Below, piece by piece: positions 1 to 8,785 of a stretch of 64,000 nt of DNA (position 1 is its first letter; each line of letters begins with the position of its first letter). Position numbers and translations under genes: made by a program. The notes under the pieces are model-generated. The model was given only the letters and a program-made list of their open reading frames with translations. It had not been told where the DNA came from and did no database searches. The stretch lies in assembly GCA_964541225.1 (NCBI GenBank), contig CAZIPN010000008.1, positions 1 to 64,000 of the forward strand, written 5' to 3'. The stretch comes from CAZIPN01 sp964541225 (lineage in GTDB: Bacteria > Actinomycetota > Coriobacteriia > Anaerosomatales > JAAXUF01).

Positions 1-2
1 GG

Positions 3-143
3 GAGTCGGTCCTGCTGACCGCAAGTGTTGGGGTGACGGTGAGCTCAGACCACGAGGTCGATCCCAACATGCTGGTGGAATACGCCGACATGGCCATGTA
101 CGAGATGAAGCAGGCGGGGCGCAACGGCTATCGGGTGAAGTGA
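3..143 (+). CDS. GGDEF-domain protein, C-terminal end (partial)
   Basis: The window opens inside this gene. The 46 visible residues carry the typical end of a diguanylate cyclase GGDEF domain: an ASVGVTV strand, then ADMAMYEMKQAGRNGY, the helix that closes the fold. The catalytic GGDEF loop lies upstream of the window, so activity cannot be judged. Another GGDEF protein follows at 798. Confidence 0.8.
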   Translation, partial: ESVLLTASVGVTVSSDHEVDPNMLVEYADMAMYEMKQAGRNGYRVK

Positions 144-316
144 GCTTGGCGGCCGAGTGCTGCACCACTACCCGGGCCACGCAACGCCCCATGTGAGCCG
201 ACCTCGCAGCGCCACGCCGCTGCCTCGCTTGTCATCCGAGATGCGCTCCAGTGCGTGTATCGTAGCGATCAGGGAATCCGCAAGTGTTGTCTGGCGCGTG
301 GAGGGGAGTGGTGATC

Positions 317-613
317 GTGTCGGCGAGACGGGTCGGCATCTTCGCGGGTCTGCTCTGGGTTGTCCTGCTGCTGTCGGGATGCACAGCGGGCGCGAATGCC
401 GCTGCAAGTAGCGGCCCTCACATCGCAGGCTTCTGGCAAGGGCTGTGGCAGGGTTTCATCCTGCTCTTCACGTTCATCGTGTCGTTGTTCAATCATGATG
501 TGGGCATCTATGAGATCCACAACAACGGTGGCTGGTACAACTTCGGCTTTCTGCTGGGGGTCATGATGTTTTGGGGTGGAGGAGGCGGCGGGGCCGGGCG
601 CCTGCGTCGGTAG
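317..613 (+). CDS. Small predicted lipoprotein/membrane protein
   Basis: A protein of about 98 residues with a short basic N-terminus, a hydrophobic stretch and a lipobox LLSGC (Cys about residue 22), so it is probably lipidated and exported. A second hydrophobic segment (GFILLFTFIVSLF, residues about 45-58) is followed by IYEIHNNGGWYNFGFLLG and a Gly-rich, basic tail. That aromatic/HNNGG block resembles small uncharacterised membrane proteins seen in many bacteria; no function is known to me. The GTG at 317 is chosen because GGAGGGG at 300-306 is well spaced from it. GTG 308, GTG 311 and upstream GTG 284 are alternatives in frame. Confidence 0.6.
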   Translation: MSARRVGIFAGLLWVVLLLSGCTAGANAAASSGPHIAGFWQGLWQGFILLFTFIVSLFNHDVGIYEIHNNGGWYNFGFLLGVMMFWGGGGGGAGRLRR

Positions 614-648
614 GTCGCAACGCCATTGTGGGAAGACTCATCACGGAG

Positions 649-721
649 CGCCTTGGCACTGTGAGTGGCACTGAAGGTCCGGTCTCGGAGCGGCCGAGAC
701 GATCTCCAGGTTGCCAAGGCG
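649..721. other. Strong nested hairpin in intergenic region
   Basis: A perfect 10-bp stem (CGCCTTGGCA at 649-658 with TGCCAAGGCG at 712-721) encloses a second perfect 7-bp hairpin (GTCTCGG at 682-688, CCGAGAC at 694-700, 5-nt loop). It fills the gap between the small lipoprotein gene and the diguanylate cyclase. It could be a terminator without a U-tract or a structured leader of the cyclase mRNA; I do not recognise a known riboswitch class. Confidence 0.45.
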
Positions 722-797
722 GAGGGGAAGCATGGGGAAGCCAGTTGCCCACGTGAGCAGCCGCGACCGAATGCGCGAGTAGCGGACGGCTAGCGAC

Positions 798-3218
798 GTG
801 GAAGACCACAGTATTCGCAGCGCGAGCGCCGGCAAGATCGCATCGCGCGTGCGCCGCGCTTCCATCCGCAGTCGGCTGCTACTCGCCTTTGTGGCGGTCG
901 CGCTGCTGCCCGGGGTCGTGATCACTGCGGTCTCGGCTGCTGCGACCTACAAGAGCGGATACGCCCAGGTTATCGAACACCTCGACTCCGTGACTCGGCT
1001 CAAAGAGGTGGAGATCACCGACTGGTTGCGGCAGCTTCAGCTGGACTTGCGTTTCGAACTCGGCTCGCCGTATTCGGTCGCGCCAGCGGTGCTGGAGTCC
1101 CCTCAGGATTCTGAGGAACTCTCGAGTGCGTACCGGACGGAGAAGAGCCGGCTCGATCGGATGGTTTCGCAAGCGCGAAGGTTCGAGGTGCTGTCCTTAA
1201 TCGATGCGAACGGCGAAGTGCGCGTGTCTACCCAACCGGGCACTGAGGGAGAGTCCCGTCGCCTCGAGCCCTACTTCCAGGGGGGCATGAAAGGCCCCGG
1301 TGTCTACGTCGTAGCGTCGGCTTCTGCGCCCACCATAGAGGGAGCGAACACCATAGTGATCGTGTACCCGGTGGTCGACACGAAGGGGCGCACGCTCGGC
1401 GTCTTGGTGGGGCAGGCCAGCCCTGCGGTACTGAACAACATCATGGAGGAGCGAGCCGGACTTGGTGCGTCCGGTGAGACGTACCTTGTCGGCCAGAACC
1501 ATATCCTGCTGACAGCGTCGCGCTTCCCGGGCTACACGCCAAAGAAGAGCTACGTGCGCTCCGCTGGTGCGAATGCGGCGCTGAAGAACCATAGCGGCGG
1601 CTCGGGGCAGTACCGAGACTACCGCGGAATACCGGTCATCGGCGTCCACCGCTGGATTCCGAGCCTGCAGGTGGCGCTTATGGCCGAGGTGGACACAACT
1701 GAGGCACTGGGGCCCCTGTACAGAACTGCGGCCATCAGCGCAGGTGTGGCGCTGGTTGCGGTCCTGATCGCGATCGCGGTGTCCGTGCTTATCGCCAGGG
1801 GCATCTCCAGGCCAGTGGCCACTCTAGCCCAGACCGCCGAGCGAATCGCTGCGGGCAACTTGGAATTGACCGTGCCGGTGGAGCAGGCAGACGAAGTCGG
1901 GACATTGGCGGCGGCCTTCAACAGCATGACCGCGAAGTTGCGCGCGCTTATTGCTGACCTCAATCAGCGCGTGGCCGAACTCAACCTGACGAGTCAGGAG
2001 CTGCAACAGAGCGAGGCCCAGTACCGCCGGATCGTGGATACCGCTAGCGAAGGAATCTGGGTGATCGGGCCGGATGGGATAGTTACCTTCGCCAATGCGA
2101 GGTTGGCCGTGATGCTGGGATGTTCGATCGACGATGTCATTGGTCATCCGGCGACTGACTTCATTTCCGAGGGTGACGTTCCGGATCACCTGAAGGTGCT
2201 CGAAGACCGCCGATACGGCAAGTCCGGCGACTACGATCGTCGACTGCGGCGCAAAGATGGAGAGACGGTGTGGGCGAGCGTCTCTGCCACGCCGATCTTC
2301 TACGGTGACCACCAGTTTGGGGGCTCCATTGCGATGCTCACAGATATCACGGAACGGAAACTCGCCGAGGATGAACTGAGGCTCTCTCGGCAGAAGCTTG
2401 CACGCCATGTCGAGCAGACACTGCTGGGCGTCATCGAGTGGGACATGGAGTTTCGGGTTAGGGAGTGGAACCCCGCTGCTGAGGCGATCTTCGGATACAG
2501 TCGCGAGGAGGCGCTCGGTCGTAGCGCCGTCGAGATCATCGTCCCCAAGGGCGCTCGACGTCAGGTTGAGTCCGTATTCCGTGCCCTCATGCAAGACGAG
2601 GGTGGAAGGCTCAGCACGAACGAGAATGTCACCAAGGATGGTAGGACGATCTTGTGCGAGTGGGTCAACACCCTTCTGACCGACGACGCCGGGAACGCGG
2701 TCGGCGGCATGTCTCTCGTTCGCGATGTCACCGAGCGCGAGGAGATGGAAGCCGAGCTCGAGGAACTGAGTGTCCGCGACGAACTGACGGGCTTGTACAA
2801 TCGGCGTCACTTCGAGGAGGAGCTGGCACGCGTAGGCCGTGGGCGGAGATTCCCCGTGAGTATCGTCATGGGCGATCTAGACGGTCTGAAGAAGACTAAC
2901 GACAGCGAGGGGCATTCAGCAGGCGATGCGCTGCTTCAGCGTGCGGCCGAAGTGCTCAGAGATGCCTTCCGTGGTGACGAGCTGATTGCACGTGTCGGCG
3001 GGGATGAGTTCGCGGTCATTCTGCCGGGCATTGACGCTGCCGAGGCGCAAAGAGTACTTCGGCGCGTTCAGCGCGCGACTGACGAGCACAATGCCGCACA
3101 TGGCGGAATGCCGGTCAGTATCTCGCTGGGTGCCAGCACTGCGGCCACGAGGAATCAGCTGGCGGAAGCGGTTGATGAGGCGGATGCGCGGATGTATGAG
3201 GCGAAGCGCGCCCGCTGA
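798..3218 (+). CDS. Diguanylate cyclase with Cache, HAMP, two PAS and GGDEF domains
   Basis: An 806-residue membrane sensor predicted to make cyclic di-GMP. TM1 lies at about residues 26-50. It is followed by a periplasmic ligand-binding region of the double-Cache type (50-310), TM2 (about 312-336) and a HAMP segment (about 336-390). Two PAS domains follow (about 410-525 and 535-650), then a C-terminal GGDEF domain. The catalytic motif is intact: GGDEF at residues 734-738, preceded by ELTGLYNRR. The start is a GTG with only a weak upstream ribosome site. It stands alone after a structured intergenic region, and its PAS-HD-GYP opposite number lies at 10731. Confidence 0.92.
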   Translation: MEDHSIRSASAGKIASRVRRASIRSRLLLAFVAVALLPGVVITAVSAAATYKSGYAQVIEHLDSVTRLKEVEITDWLRQLQLDLRFELGSPYSVAPAVLESPQDSEELSSAYRTEKSRLDRMVSQARRFEVLSLIDANGEVRVSTQPGTEGESRRLEPYFQGGMKGPGVYVVASASAPTIEGANTIVIVYPVVDTKGRTLGVLVGQASPAVLNNIMEERAGLGASGETYLVGQNHILLTASRFPGYTPKKSYVRSAGANAALKNHSGGSGQYRDYRGIPVIGVHRWIPSLQVALMAEVDTTEALGPLYRTAAISAGVALVAVLIAIAVSVLIARGISRPVATLAQTAERIAAGNLELTVPVEQADEVGTLAAAFNSMTAKLRALIADLNQRVAELNLTSQELQQSEAQYRRIVDTASEGIWVIGPDGIVTFANARLAVMLGCSIDDVIGHPATDFISEGDVPDHLKVLEDRRYGKSGDYDRRLRRKDGETVWASVSATPIFYGDHQFGGSIAMLTDITERKLAEDELRLSRQKLARHVEQTLLGVIEWDMEFRVREWNPAAEAIFGYSREEALGRSAVEIIVPKGARRQVESVFRALMQDEGGRLSTNENVTKDGRTILCEWVNTLLTDDAGNAVGGMSLVRDVTEREEMEAELEELSVRDELTGLYNRRHFEEELARVGRGRRFPVSIVMGDLDGLKKTNDSEGHSAGDALLQRAAEVLRDAFRGDELIARVGGDEFAVILPGIDAAEAQRVLRRVQRATDEHNAAHGGMPVSISLGASTAATRNQLAEAVDEADARMYEAKRAR

Positions 3219-3431
3219 CCGTCAGCACGGAGTGGCATTCGTGGGTCGGTCTCGGCAAGGGGATAGAATGGAGCCGGTGTGCTACGAACCGCAGTGCACC
3301 AGAACCGCCCGCATGTGCACCTGACCGGAGTCGCCAAAGGGGAAGCCGAGCAGGCCGTGCGGTATGGGGACTGCGGGCCACGGATGCCGAGCTAGCGGCC
3401 GCACAAGGGAACCACGTCACTGGGGAGGGCC
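3219..3431. other. Intergenic region with TAGAAT -10-like element
   Basis: A 213-nt region without a gene. A TAGAAT hexamer at 3264-3269 resembles a sigma-70 -10 box and would give a leader of about 155 nt for the next gene. The leader holds imperfect inverted repeats (for example GGTGTGC and GTGCACC around 3278-3303), but I recognise no known RNA family. Confidence 0.3.
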
Positions 3432-4094
3432 ATGCGCAAGCGAGCATGGTGCAAAGAATGCGGCTGCTACGTATCACTGAGTGACGAGGGTGTCTGCCCG
3501 CAACGGCATCCCACCTCCGCACTGCGCTGGGTTGAGGAAGTCAGCGAATTCGCTTCCGAGAAGGTCATGCCTGCTCCCCCTCGGCGAGGCTTGGGTTTCG
3601 CGCGAAGGCTCGTGCTGGTGATCGGTGCTGCGCTCGTGATCGTCGCGTTGGGGATGGCGTGGACTGGGTGGAACCTCTTCCTGGGGCATTCGGTGCACAC
3701 TACAGCCGGTGCCACTGTGACCGTGCCCTATGGCTGGAAGGTTGTCAGCCAGAAGAAGACAGCGTTCACGCTTTCTCCCAAAGGCCACAGCAGCGTCACC
3801 GTCACGTTCGAGGTCCTTCGGGATCCCTACGAACTCATCACGCATGAGATGCTCGATGACGACACGCTGGAGGCCGAGCAGATGACCGGCGCCGCCCCGG
3901 ACGATGTCACGTGGCTGGGGTTGTCGGCAATCCAGTATGAGGAGCACGTGGGCTCGCGGGGACTGGCACGAACGGAGGCGTGGGACGGGCAGTTCACGAC
4001 GTACCGCGCCGATTTTCGCGCAGACGGGTCACTCTTCGACGAATACCGCTCCACGGCCGGTGAAGCCGTTGCTTCGATACGACTGGATCGGTAG
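3432..4094 (+). CDS. Membrane-anchored protein with N-terminal Cys cluster
   Basis: A protein of 220 residues. The first 25 carry Cys at 7, 10, 12 and 22 (CKECGC, then VCPQRH), which looks like a short zinc ribbon. One TM helix follows at about 57-80. The remaining 140 residues are a soluble domain on the far side of the membrane, opening TVPYGWKVVSQ; this resembles the PsbP/DcrB-type folds attached to bacterial membrane anchors, but the resemblance is weak. ATG start with GGGAGGGCC just upstream. Function unknown. Confidence 0.65.
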   Translation: MRKRAWCKECGCYVSLSDEGVCPQRHPTSALRWVEEVSEFASEKVMPAPPRRGLGFARRLVLVIGAALVIVALGMAWTGWNLFLGHSVHTTAGATVTVPYGWKVVSQKKTAFTLSPKGHSSVTVTFEVLRDPYELITHEMLDDDTLEAEQMTGAAPDDVTWLGLSAIQYEEHVGSRGLARTEAWDGQFTTYRADFRADGSLFDEYRSTAGEAVASIRLDR

Positions 4095-4181
4095 TGCTCG
4101 CGTTGCTCGGCCATCTGGTTTCGTGAGCTTGGGGCGGGAGGGGAACACACTCTTGAGTGACTTCATGAGAAGGGGAGCTGC

Positions 4182-4421
4182 ATGAATCCGTTTTGCACGT
4201 TCATGGCTTCGATGTGGGGGCGCGCCATCCGCGTTGTTGCCGGCGTCGCCCTGATCGTCTGGGGGCTGGTGGGGATACTGGGCACGGTGGGGATCATCGT
4301 CGCGGTGATCGGGCTGGTCCCGCTCGTCGCCGGCCTGTTCGACTTCTGCATCTTCGCCCCGCTCTTCGGCTGCCCTCTGAGTGGTCCGAAGATTCGAGCG
4401 GGCGGTTCGACACAGGAGTAG
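4182..4421 (+). CDS. YgaP-like transmembrane domain protein (DUF2892-like)
   Basis: A 79-residue, almost wholly hydrophobic protein with two membrane helices (RVVAGVALIVWGLVGIL and VGIIVAVIGLVPLVAGLF) and Cys residues after the second (FCIFAPLFGC). This pattern matches the small YgaP-type membrane domain often found alone or fused to rhodanese. An isolated rhodanese lies at 8786, so a link to sulfur transfer is possible but unproven. ATG start with GGGGAG four bases upstream. Confidence 0.72.
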   Translation: MNPFCTFMASMWGRAIRVVAGVALIVWGLVGILGTVGIIVAVIGLVPLVAGLFDFCIFAPLFGCPLSGPKIRAGGSTQE

Positions 4422-4518
4422 CGACCCATACAGCCCGCGGCCTGCGTTCGCGGCCTGTCGGATTGTCGGCTACGTGCGCGGCTCGGCGCCAGACGAGGAG
4501 CCGGCTGGCGGCGGCAAC

Positions 4519-5100
4519 CTAGGCTGAGTCGAGGGCGCGCAAGACATCGCTGGTCGAGGCAACCCTGCCGATGCGCGCAAAGATGCGGGTGATCGCGAAC
4601 GTGTGGTCCTCGGCAGTCCGTGAGCTCATGGCGTCTTCGACGAAGACCAGCCCATAGGCGCGTTCGTACGCATCGCGCGCGGTCGACTCGACGCCGAAGT
4701 TCGTCGAGATGCCGCCGAGAACGATCGTGCGTACGCCTCGGCGACGCAACTGCAAGTCCAGGTCGGTGCCGTAAAACGCGCCCCACTGCTTCTTCGTGAT
4801 GATGATGTCGTGCTCGCCGGTCGCGAGCTGCGGCACGATAGTCGCGAAGTCAGGTGGCATCTGGCGCGTGACCATCACCTCGTCAGCATCCGGCGCGAGC
4901 CTGTCTGCGCCATCTGCGCTCGTCTGCACATGCACCAGTACGACCGGTGCTCCTGCCGAGCGAAACGACTCGGCGAGTGTGACGGCATTGGCGATGACGT
5001 CGTCAGCCGAGTGGGGTTGGGTCGGCATCGCAACGATGCCTTTCTGGAGGTCGACGAGAACCAACGCAGACGTGGTGGGGTCAAGGTGTGTGATCGGCAT
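4519..5100 (-). CDS. Isochorismatase-family hydrolase lacking the cysteine nucleophile
   Basis: A 193-residue alpha/beta hydrolase of the isochorismatase/cysteine-hydrolase superfamily. Asp17 (VLVDLQKG) and the Lys of ITKKQWGAF are present. The usual Cys position reads TNFGVESTARDAY, that is Gly in place of Cys, as in true isochorismatases (PhzD/EntB type), which do not use a Cys nucleophile. The substrate cannot be told. The start is ATG at 5100 with AAGGACC just upstream; the open frame runs further upstream, but that part has no family similarity. It is divergent from the MarR gene at 5273 and shares its regulatory region. Confidence 0.85.
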   Translation of the reverse strand: MPITHLDPTTSALVLVDLQKGIVAMPTQPHSADDVIANAVTLAESFRSAGAPVVLVHVQTSADGADRLAPDADEVMVTRQMPPDFATIVPQLATGEHDIIITKKQWGAFYGTDLDLQLRRRGVRTIVLGGISTNFGVESTARDAYERAYGLVFVEDAMSSRTAEDHTFAITRIFARIGRVASTSDVLRALDSA

Positions 5101-5213
5101 GTGAGGTCCTTTCGTGCGAAGACGACTCTGCGATGCGCGCACGCGGCACTTTGTTCGCGCACGTCCGGTCATCAGTCTGCCACCCGGGCTCGCAGTCTGC
5201 GCCGCCCAATAGA

Positions 5214-5235
5214 TTTGATAATCAAACAGTTTGAT
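5214..5235. promoter_or_regulatory. Overlapping palindromic operator, probably for MarR
   Basis: Three half-sites alternate in direction: TTTGAT (5214-5219), ATCAAA (5221-5226) and TTTGAT (5230-5235). They form two perfect palindromes that share the middle half-site, one with a 1-nt and one with a 3-nt centre. It is the most AT-rich stretch in the divergent region between the hydrolase and the MarR gene. MarR proteins typically bind such sites as dimers beside their own promoter; the assignment is inference from position. Confidence 0.7.
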
Positions 5236-5272
5236 GATACAACAAGAAGGAACCCGTTGACAGGAGGCGCAG

Positions 5273-5716
5273 ATGTCGAACGCGGACACGACTGGCAATG
5301 GCGAAACCGCCAGCCGCCTAGGCGATGCCCTGATCGAGCTGTGGCGCACGTGGCGCCTCGCGTCACATCCTGTCGTCAAAGGGACGATCACTCCGGAGCA
5401 GTATTGGCTGCTCAGGAGGTTGAAGCGGCGGGGAGCGCTCCCGGTGAGCGAACTTGCTCGCGGAATCAACATCACCAACGGCTCGGCGACCACAGCGACT
5501 AAACGGCTGGAGCGCGCCGGCTTCGTGACACGCGAGCGACAAGATGCCGACCAGCGGGTTGTACTCGTCTCGTTGACGGCGGACGGAAACGCGGCGATCG
5601 CTCAATGGAACGACGTTCAGCGAACGGCACTGTTCGGCCTTGTCTCGCGTGCGAGCGAGGAGGAACAGCGGACGCTTCTGGCGATCGTCGAGAAGATACT
5701 CGGGCAAGGAGAATAG
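5273..5716 (+). CDS. MarR-family transcriptional regulator
   Basis: A 147-residue winged-helix repressor. The DNA-binding core is ALPVSELARGINITNGSATTATKRLERAGFV with the wing RERQDADQRVVLVSLT, as in MarR/HTH_20-type regulators. ATG start with a strong CAGGAGG site. It is followed after 3 nt by an ABC ATPase and a permease, so it probably represses this exporter operon (and perhaps the divergent hydrolase) until an inducer binds. The ligand is unknown. Confidence 0.9.
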   Translation: MSNADTTGNGETASRLGDALIELWRTWRLASHPVVKGTITPEQYWLLRRLKRRGALPVSELARGINITNGSATTATKRLERAGFVTRERQDADQRVVLVSLTADGNAAIAQWNDVQRTALFGLVSRASEEEQRTLLAIVEKILGQGE

Positions 5717-5719
5717 TCG

Positions 5720-6700
5720 ATGGCTGCGGCAATCGAAGTCCAAGGGCTGGTCAAGCGCTTTGATGGTCTCGAGGCGGTGGGAGGCATCGACTGCGTCGTC
5801 GAGCACGGCGAGATCTTCGGCTTCCTTGGACCGAACGGAGCCGGCAAGTCCACCACCATCAACATCCTGTCGACGTTGCTTGACCCCACCGAGGGCACCG
5901 TCCTCGTCAACGGCTTCGACGTTCGCACGCAGCGCAATCAGGTGCGCAAGTCGATCGGTTTGGTCTTCCAGGATCCATCGCTAGACGATCGGTTGACCGC
6001 CGAGGAGAACCTGCTCTTCCATGCGAAGCTGTACTCGGTTCCCAAAGAGCAGTACCGGCCGCGCATTGAGGAGGTCTTGCGCCTGGTCGACCTGTGGGAT
6101 CGGCGCAAAGACCTGGTCAGGACCTTCTCGGGCGGGATGAAGCGGCGCCTCGAGATCGCGCGGGGGCTCATCCACTACCCAGCTGTCCTCGTACTCGACG
6201 AGCCCACGATTGGCCTCGATCCGCAGACCCGCGTGTATCTGTGGGACTACATCATGCGGCTGAAGCGCGAGCGCAACATGACCATCTTCATGACTACGCA
6301 CTACATGGAGGAGGCCGAGTACTGCGACCGCATCGCGATCATCGATCACGGGAAGATCGTTGCTCTCGGCACGCCTCGGGATCTCAAGCGCCAGGTCGGC
6401 CAGAACACCATCCGGATCCGGACACACGAACAGGCTGGTCTGAAGGAGGAACTCGAGCGCAGGTACGACAGGCCGATCGCCGAGAACGACGGTGCGCTCG
6501 AACTCAAAGTCGACGACGCCGAGGAGTCGCTGCCGCGATTGTTCGACGATGTCGATAGCCATCGCGTGGATTCGGTGACGCTGGAACAACCCACGCTGGA
6601 GGATGTGTTCCTCGCGCTGACGGGTCGCGCGATCCGAGAGGATGAGGCGTCCGGCAAGGACAAGATGCGCCAGCGCCTGAAGGCGAGGGGATACCACTGA
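5720..6700 (+). CDS. ABC transporter ATP-binding protein (DrrA-like)
   Basis: A 326-residue ATPase. It shows Walker A GPNGAGKST (about 37-45), ABC signature FSGGMKRR (about 135), Walker B VLVLDEPT (about 156-163) and the TTHYMEEAE switch region. The C-terminal extension after residue 220 (LKEELERRYDRP to TLEDVFLALTGR) is typical of the daunorubicin-resistance type, which works with one separate permease. That permease is the next gene, joined by an ATGA overlap. Export of a drug or lipid is likely; the substrate is not evident. Confidence 0.93.
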   Translation: MAAAIEVQGLVKRFDGLEAVGGIDCVVEHGEIFGFLGPNGAGKSTTINILSTLLDPTEGTVLVNGFDVRTQRNQVRKSIGLVFQDPSLDDRLTAEENLLFHAKLYSVPKEQYRPRIEEVLRLVDLWDRRKDLVRTFSGGMKRRLEIARGLIHYPAVLVLDEPTIGLDPQTRVYLWDYIMRLKRERNMTIFMTTHYMEEAEYCDRIAIIDHGKIVALGTPRDLKRQVGQNTIRIRTHEQAGLKEELERRYDRPIAENDGALELKVDDAEESLPRLFDDVDSHRVDSVTLEQPTLEDVFLALTGRAIREDEASGKDKMRQRLKARGYH

Positions 6701-7500
6701 TGGAGACTCACGACTTCGGCCACATCATCCAGGCCATCGCGACGATCTGGCAGCGCGAGGTCTTGCGATACGTTCGCGACAAGCCCCGCATCGTCTCCAC
6801 GCTCATCCAGCCGCTTGTCTTCCTCGCGATTCTCGGGACCGGGCTTGGCGGAACGCTCGGCGGCAATCAGATTGGCGTCGGGTTCATCCAGTTCATGTAT
6901 CCCGGCATTCTCGGCATCAGCATCATGGGCGTGGCGTTCTTCTCGACCATCTCAACTGTGTGGGACCGGGAGTTCGGCTTCCTGCGTGAGATCCTCGTCG
7001 CGCCGCTGCCGAGAACCGCGATCGCCTTTGGCAAGACCCTCGGCGCTGCCACTATCTCGGTCGGACAGGCGCTGATTCTGCTGGTGATCGCGCCGCTTAT
7101 TGGCGTGCACCTCACGGTGTCGATCGTGTTGAGCCTCTTGTTGCTCATGGTGCTGCTCTCGTTCGCCGTGTCTGGCATCGGGCTGTTCATTGCGTCGCTT
7201 CTTGACACACTCGAAAGCTACGGACCGATCATGCAGGTGTTGATCTTCCCGATGTTCTTCCTCTCAGGGACGTTCTTCTTGTTGAGCAAGGCGCCTCGTT
7301 GGATGGCCGATCTGGCCCTTATCAGTCCGCTCACGTATGCGGTCGACGCGTTTCGACGCGTGGTGCTGGGCCCAGAGCTCGCTGGAGCCGCAGCTCAGAA
7401 GGTCCTGCTCTTTCCGCTCGGGGTCGACGCGCTGGCCCTGCTCGGCTTCGCCGTCGTGACCGTGAGCGCCGCGGTGGTGGCGTTCACCAGGCAGAGCTAG
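6700..7500 (+). CDS. ABC-2 type permease (DrrB-like)
   Basis: A 266-residue membrane protein with six predicted helices. It shows the ABC-2 hallmark near the middle, FSTISTVWDREFGFLREILVAPLPR, and ends LITPLTY-like (LISPLTYAVDAFRRVV) before the last helices. Its ATG overlaps the stop of the ATPase gene, so the two are translationally coupled subunits of one exporter under the MarR regulator upstream. Confidence 0.92.
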   Translation: METHDFGHIIQAIATIWQREVLRYVRDKPRIVSTLIQPLVFLAILGTGLGGTLGGNQIGVGFIQFMYPGILGISIMGVAFFSTISTVWDREFGFLREILVAPLPRTAIAFGKTLGAATISVGQALILLVIAPLIGVHLTVSIVLSLLLLMVLLSFAVSGIGLFIASLLDTLESYGPIMQVLIFPMFFLSGTFFLLSKAPRWMADLALISPLTYAVDAFRRVVLGPELAGAAAQKVLLFPLGVDALALLGFAVVTVSAAVVAFTRQS

Positions 7501-7620
7501 GGGAGGTCAGGCGCGGTGTTGCCGCACGGGCGGCGGTCGCTCTTCGCGCCGCATCGCGAGTGATGTGATACCGTGCGGGGTATAGCATGCCGATCCAGCC
7601 GAGAACATGCGGGAGCGTCT

Positions 7621-8211
7621 GTGCCCTACGAGAAGTTCGACATCAGGAAGCTGGAGCGTCTCAACGACACCGGGCGGTTTGAGAGCCTGCCTCCAGATGT
7701 CATGTGGAGGGTTCTGGGCGATCCGAGTCCGTCGACCATCGTCGACATCGGCGCCGGGACAGGCCTGTTCGCTCGCGAGTTCGCGAGGATGGCTCCCGAG
7801 GCCGAAATCTACGCGATCGACACCGAACAGACGATGGTGACGTGGATGCGGGAGAATTTCTCGGCAGAGCTTCTGAGCCGCGTACACCCGATGCTTGGCC
7901 AGGAGACGTCGATCCCTGTTGATGCCGGCGTCGCCGATGTTGTGATCATGATCAACCTGCATCATGAACTCGCGGACGCTCCGTCCAGCTACGCCGAAGC
8001 GCTGCGAGTGCTTCGTCCCGGCGGGCAGGTGCTGATCGCCGACTGGGCCCCCGGCAACGAGGAGGGCGGCCCGCCTCAGCACGTGCGGGTGTCGGCGGAT
8101 GGAATCGCCGAGATGCTCTCTGCGGCTGGGTTCGAGTCCATCGTCTCGCACCCCGACCTGCCGAGACACTCGCTGCTCACCGCTTTGAAGCCCGTCGCCA
8201 TCGGCGCATAG
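7621..8211 (+). CDS. Class I SAM-dependent methyltransferase
   Basis: A protein of about 196 residues. Motif I is VDIGAGTGLFAREFA, motif II is IYAIDTEQTM, and the later segments are VADVVIMINLHHEL and EALRVLRPGGQVLIADW: the usual Methyltransf_11/25 core that binds S-adenosylmethionine. The substrate is not known. The GTG at 7621 is preferred over the upstream GTG at 7573 because GGGAG lies 5-9 nt before it and the family-like sequence starts at PYEKFDIRKLERL. Confidence 0.85.
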   Translation: MPYEKFDIRKLERLNDTGRFESLPPDVMWRVLGDPSPSTIVDIGAGTGLFAREFARMAPEAEIYAIDTEQTMVTWMRENFSAELLSRVHPMLGQETSIPVDAGVADVVIMINLHHELADAPSSYAEALRVLRPGGQVLIADWAPGNEEGGPPQHVRVSADGIAEMLSAAGFESIVSHPDLPRHSLLTALKPVAIGA

Positions 8212-8284
8212 AAGACTTCGGGCGCCGAGGAACTGCACAATCGTTGGGTAAGGGTATGGAATTCGACTTCAGGAAGGGTCCGAC

Positions 8285-8734
8285 ATGGACATAGTACGCA
8301 CGCGATGGGCGGCGAACCGGCAATTCGTAGCCTGGGACTCGAAGAACCACGGAATCGTCATGGACACACCTGCCGAGGGAAGTGGCGAGGGGACCGGATG
8401 GCGTCCGGTCGAGTTGCTTCTCGCCGGGATGGCGGGTTGCACAGCGGTGGATGTGATCTCGATTCTCGAGAAGAAGCGCGAAGACGTGCGTGCTCTCGAG
8501 ATTGAAGTGAAGGGCGATCCGTTCATCGACGAGTATCCTCACTACTATCAGACGATCGAAGTCATCTACAGGGTCACCGGCGTGAGCGTCAGACCTGAGT
8601 CAGTGGCGCGTGCTATCGAGCTTTCCGAAGAGAAATACTGTTCGGTCAGGGGAAGCCTTGGTCCTCAAGTCAACGTGATCACGAGCTATGAAGTCGTGGA
8701 GTTTGAGCCGCAGATCGGGCCTAAGCGCACGTAG
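8285..8734 (+). CDS. OsmC/Ohr-family protein
   Basis: A 149-residue protein of the OsmC family, thiol peroxidases that reduce organic hydroperoxides. Both redox cysteines are present: Cys52 in LLAGMAGCTAVDV and Cys119 in EKYCSV. ATG start after GGAAGGGT. It is followed by a rhodanese, giving a small sulfur/redox pair. Confidence 0.9.
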   Translation: MDIVRTRWAANRQFVAWDSKNHGIVMDTPAEGSGEGTGWRPVELLLAGMAGCTAVDVISILEKKREDVRALEIEVKGDPFIDEYPHYYQTIEVIYRVTGVSVRPESVARAIELSEEKYCSVRGSLGPQVNVITSYEVVEFEPQIGPKRT

Positions 8735-8785
8735 TAGAATTCGGCTGGACGAGAGTTGCGTGTCAACACAACGAGAGGTGTCTGA

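Noticed and set aside
3275..3431. Leader of the 3432 gene as a cobalamin or cyclic di-AMP riboswitch
   Set aside because: Some G-rich stems are present but the conserved core sequences of these classes are not.
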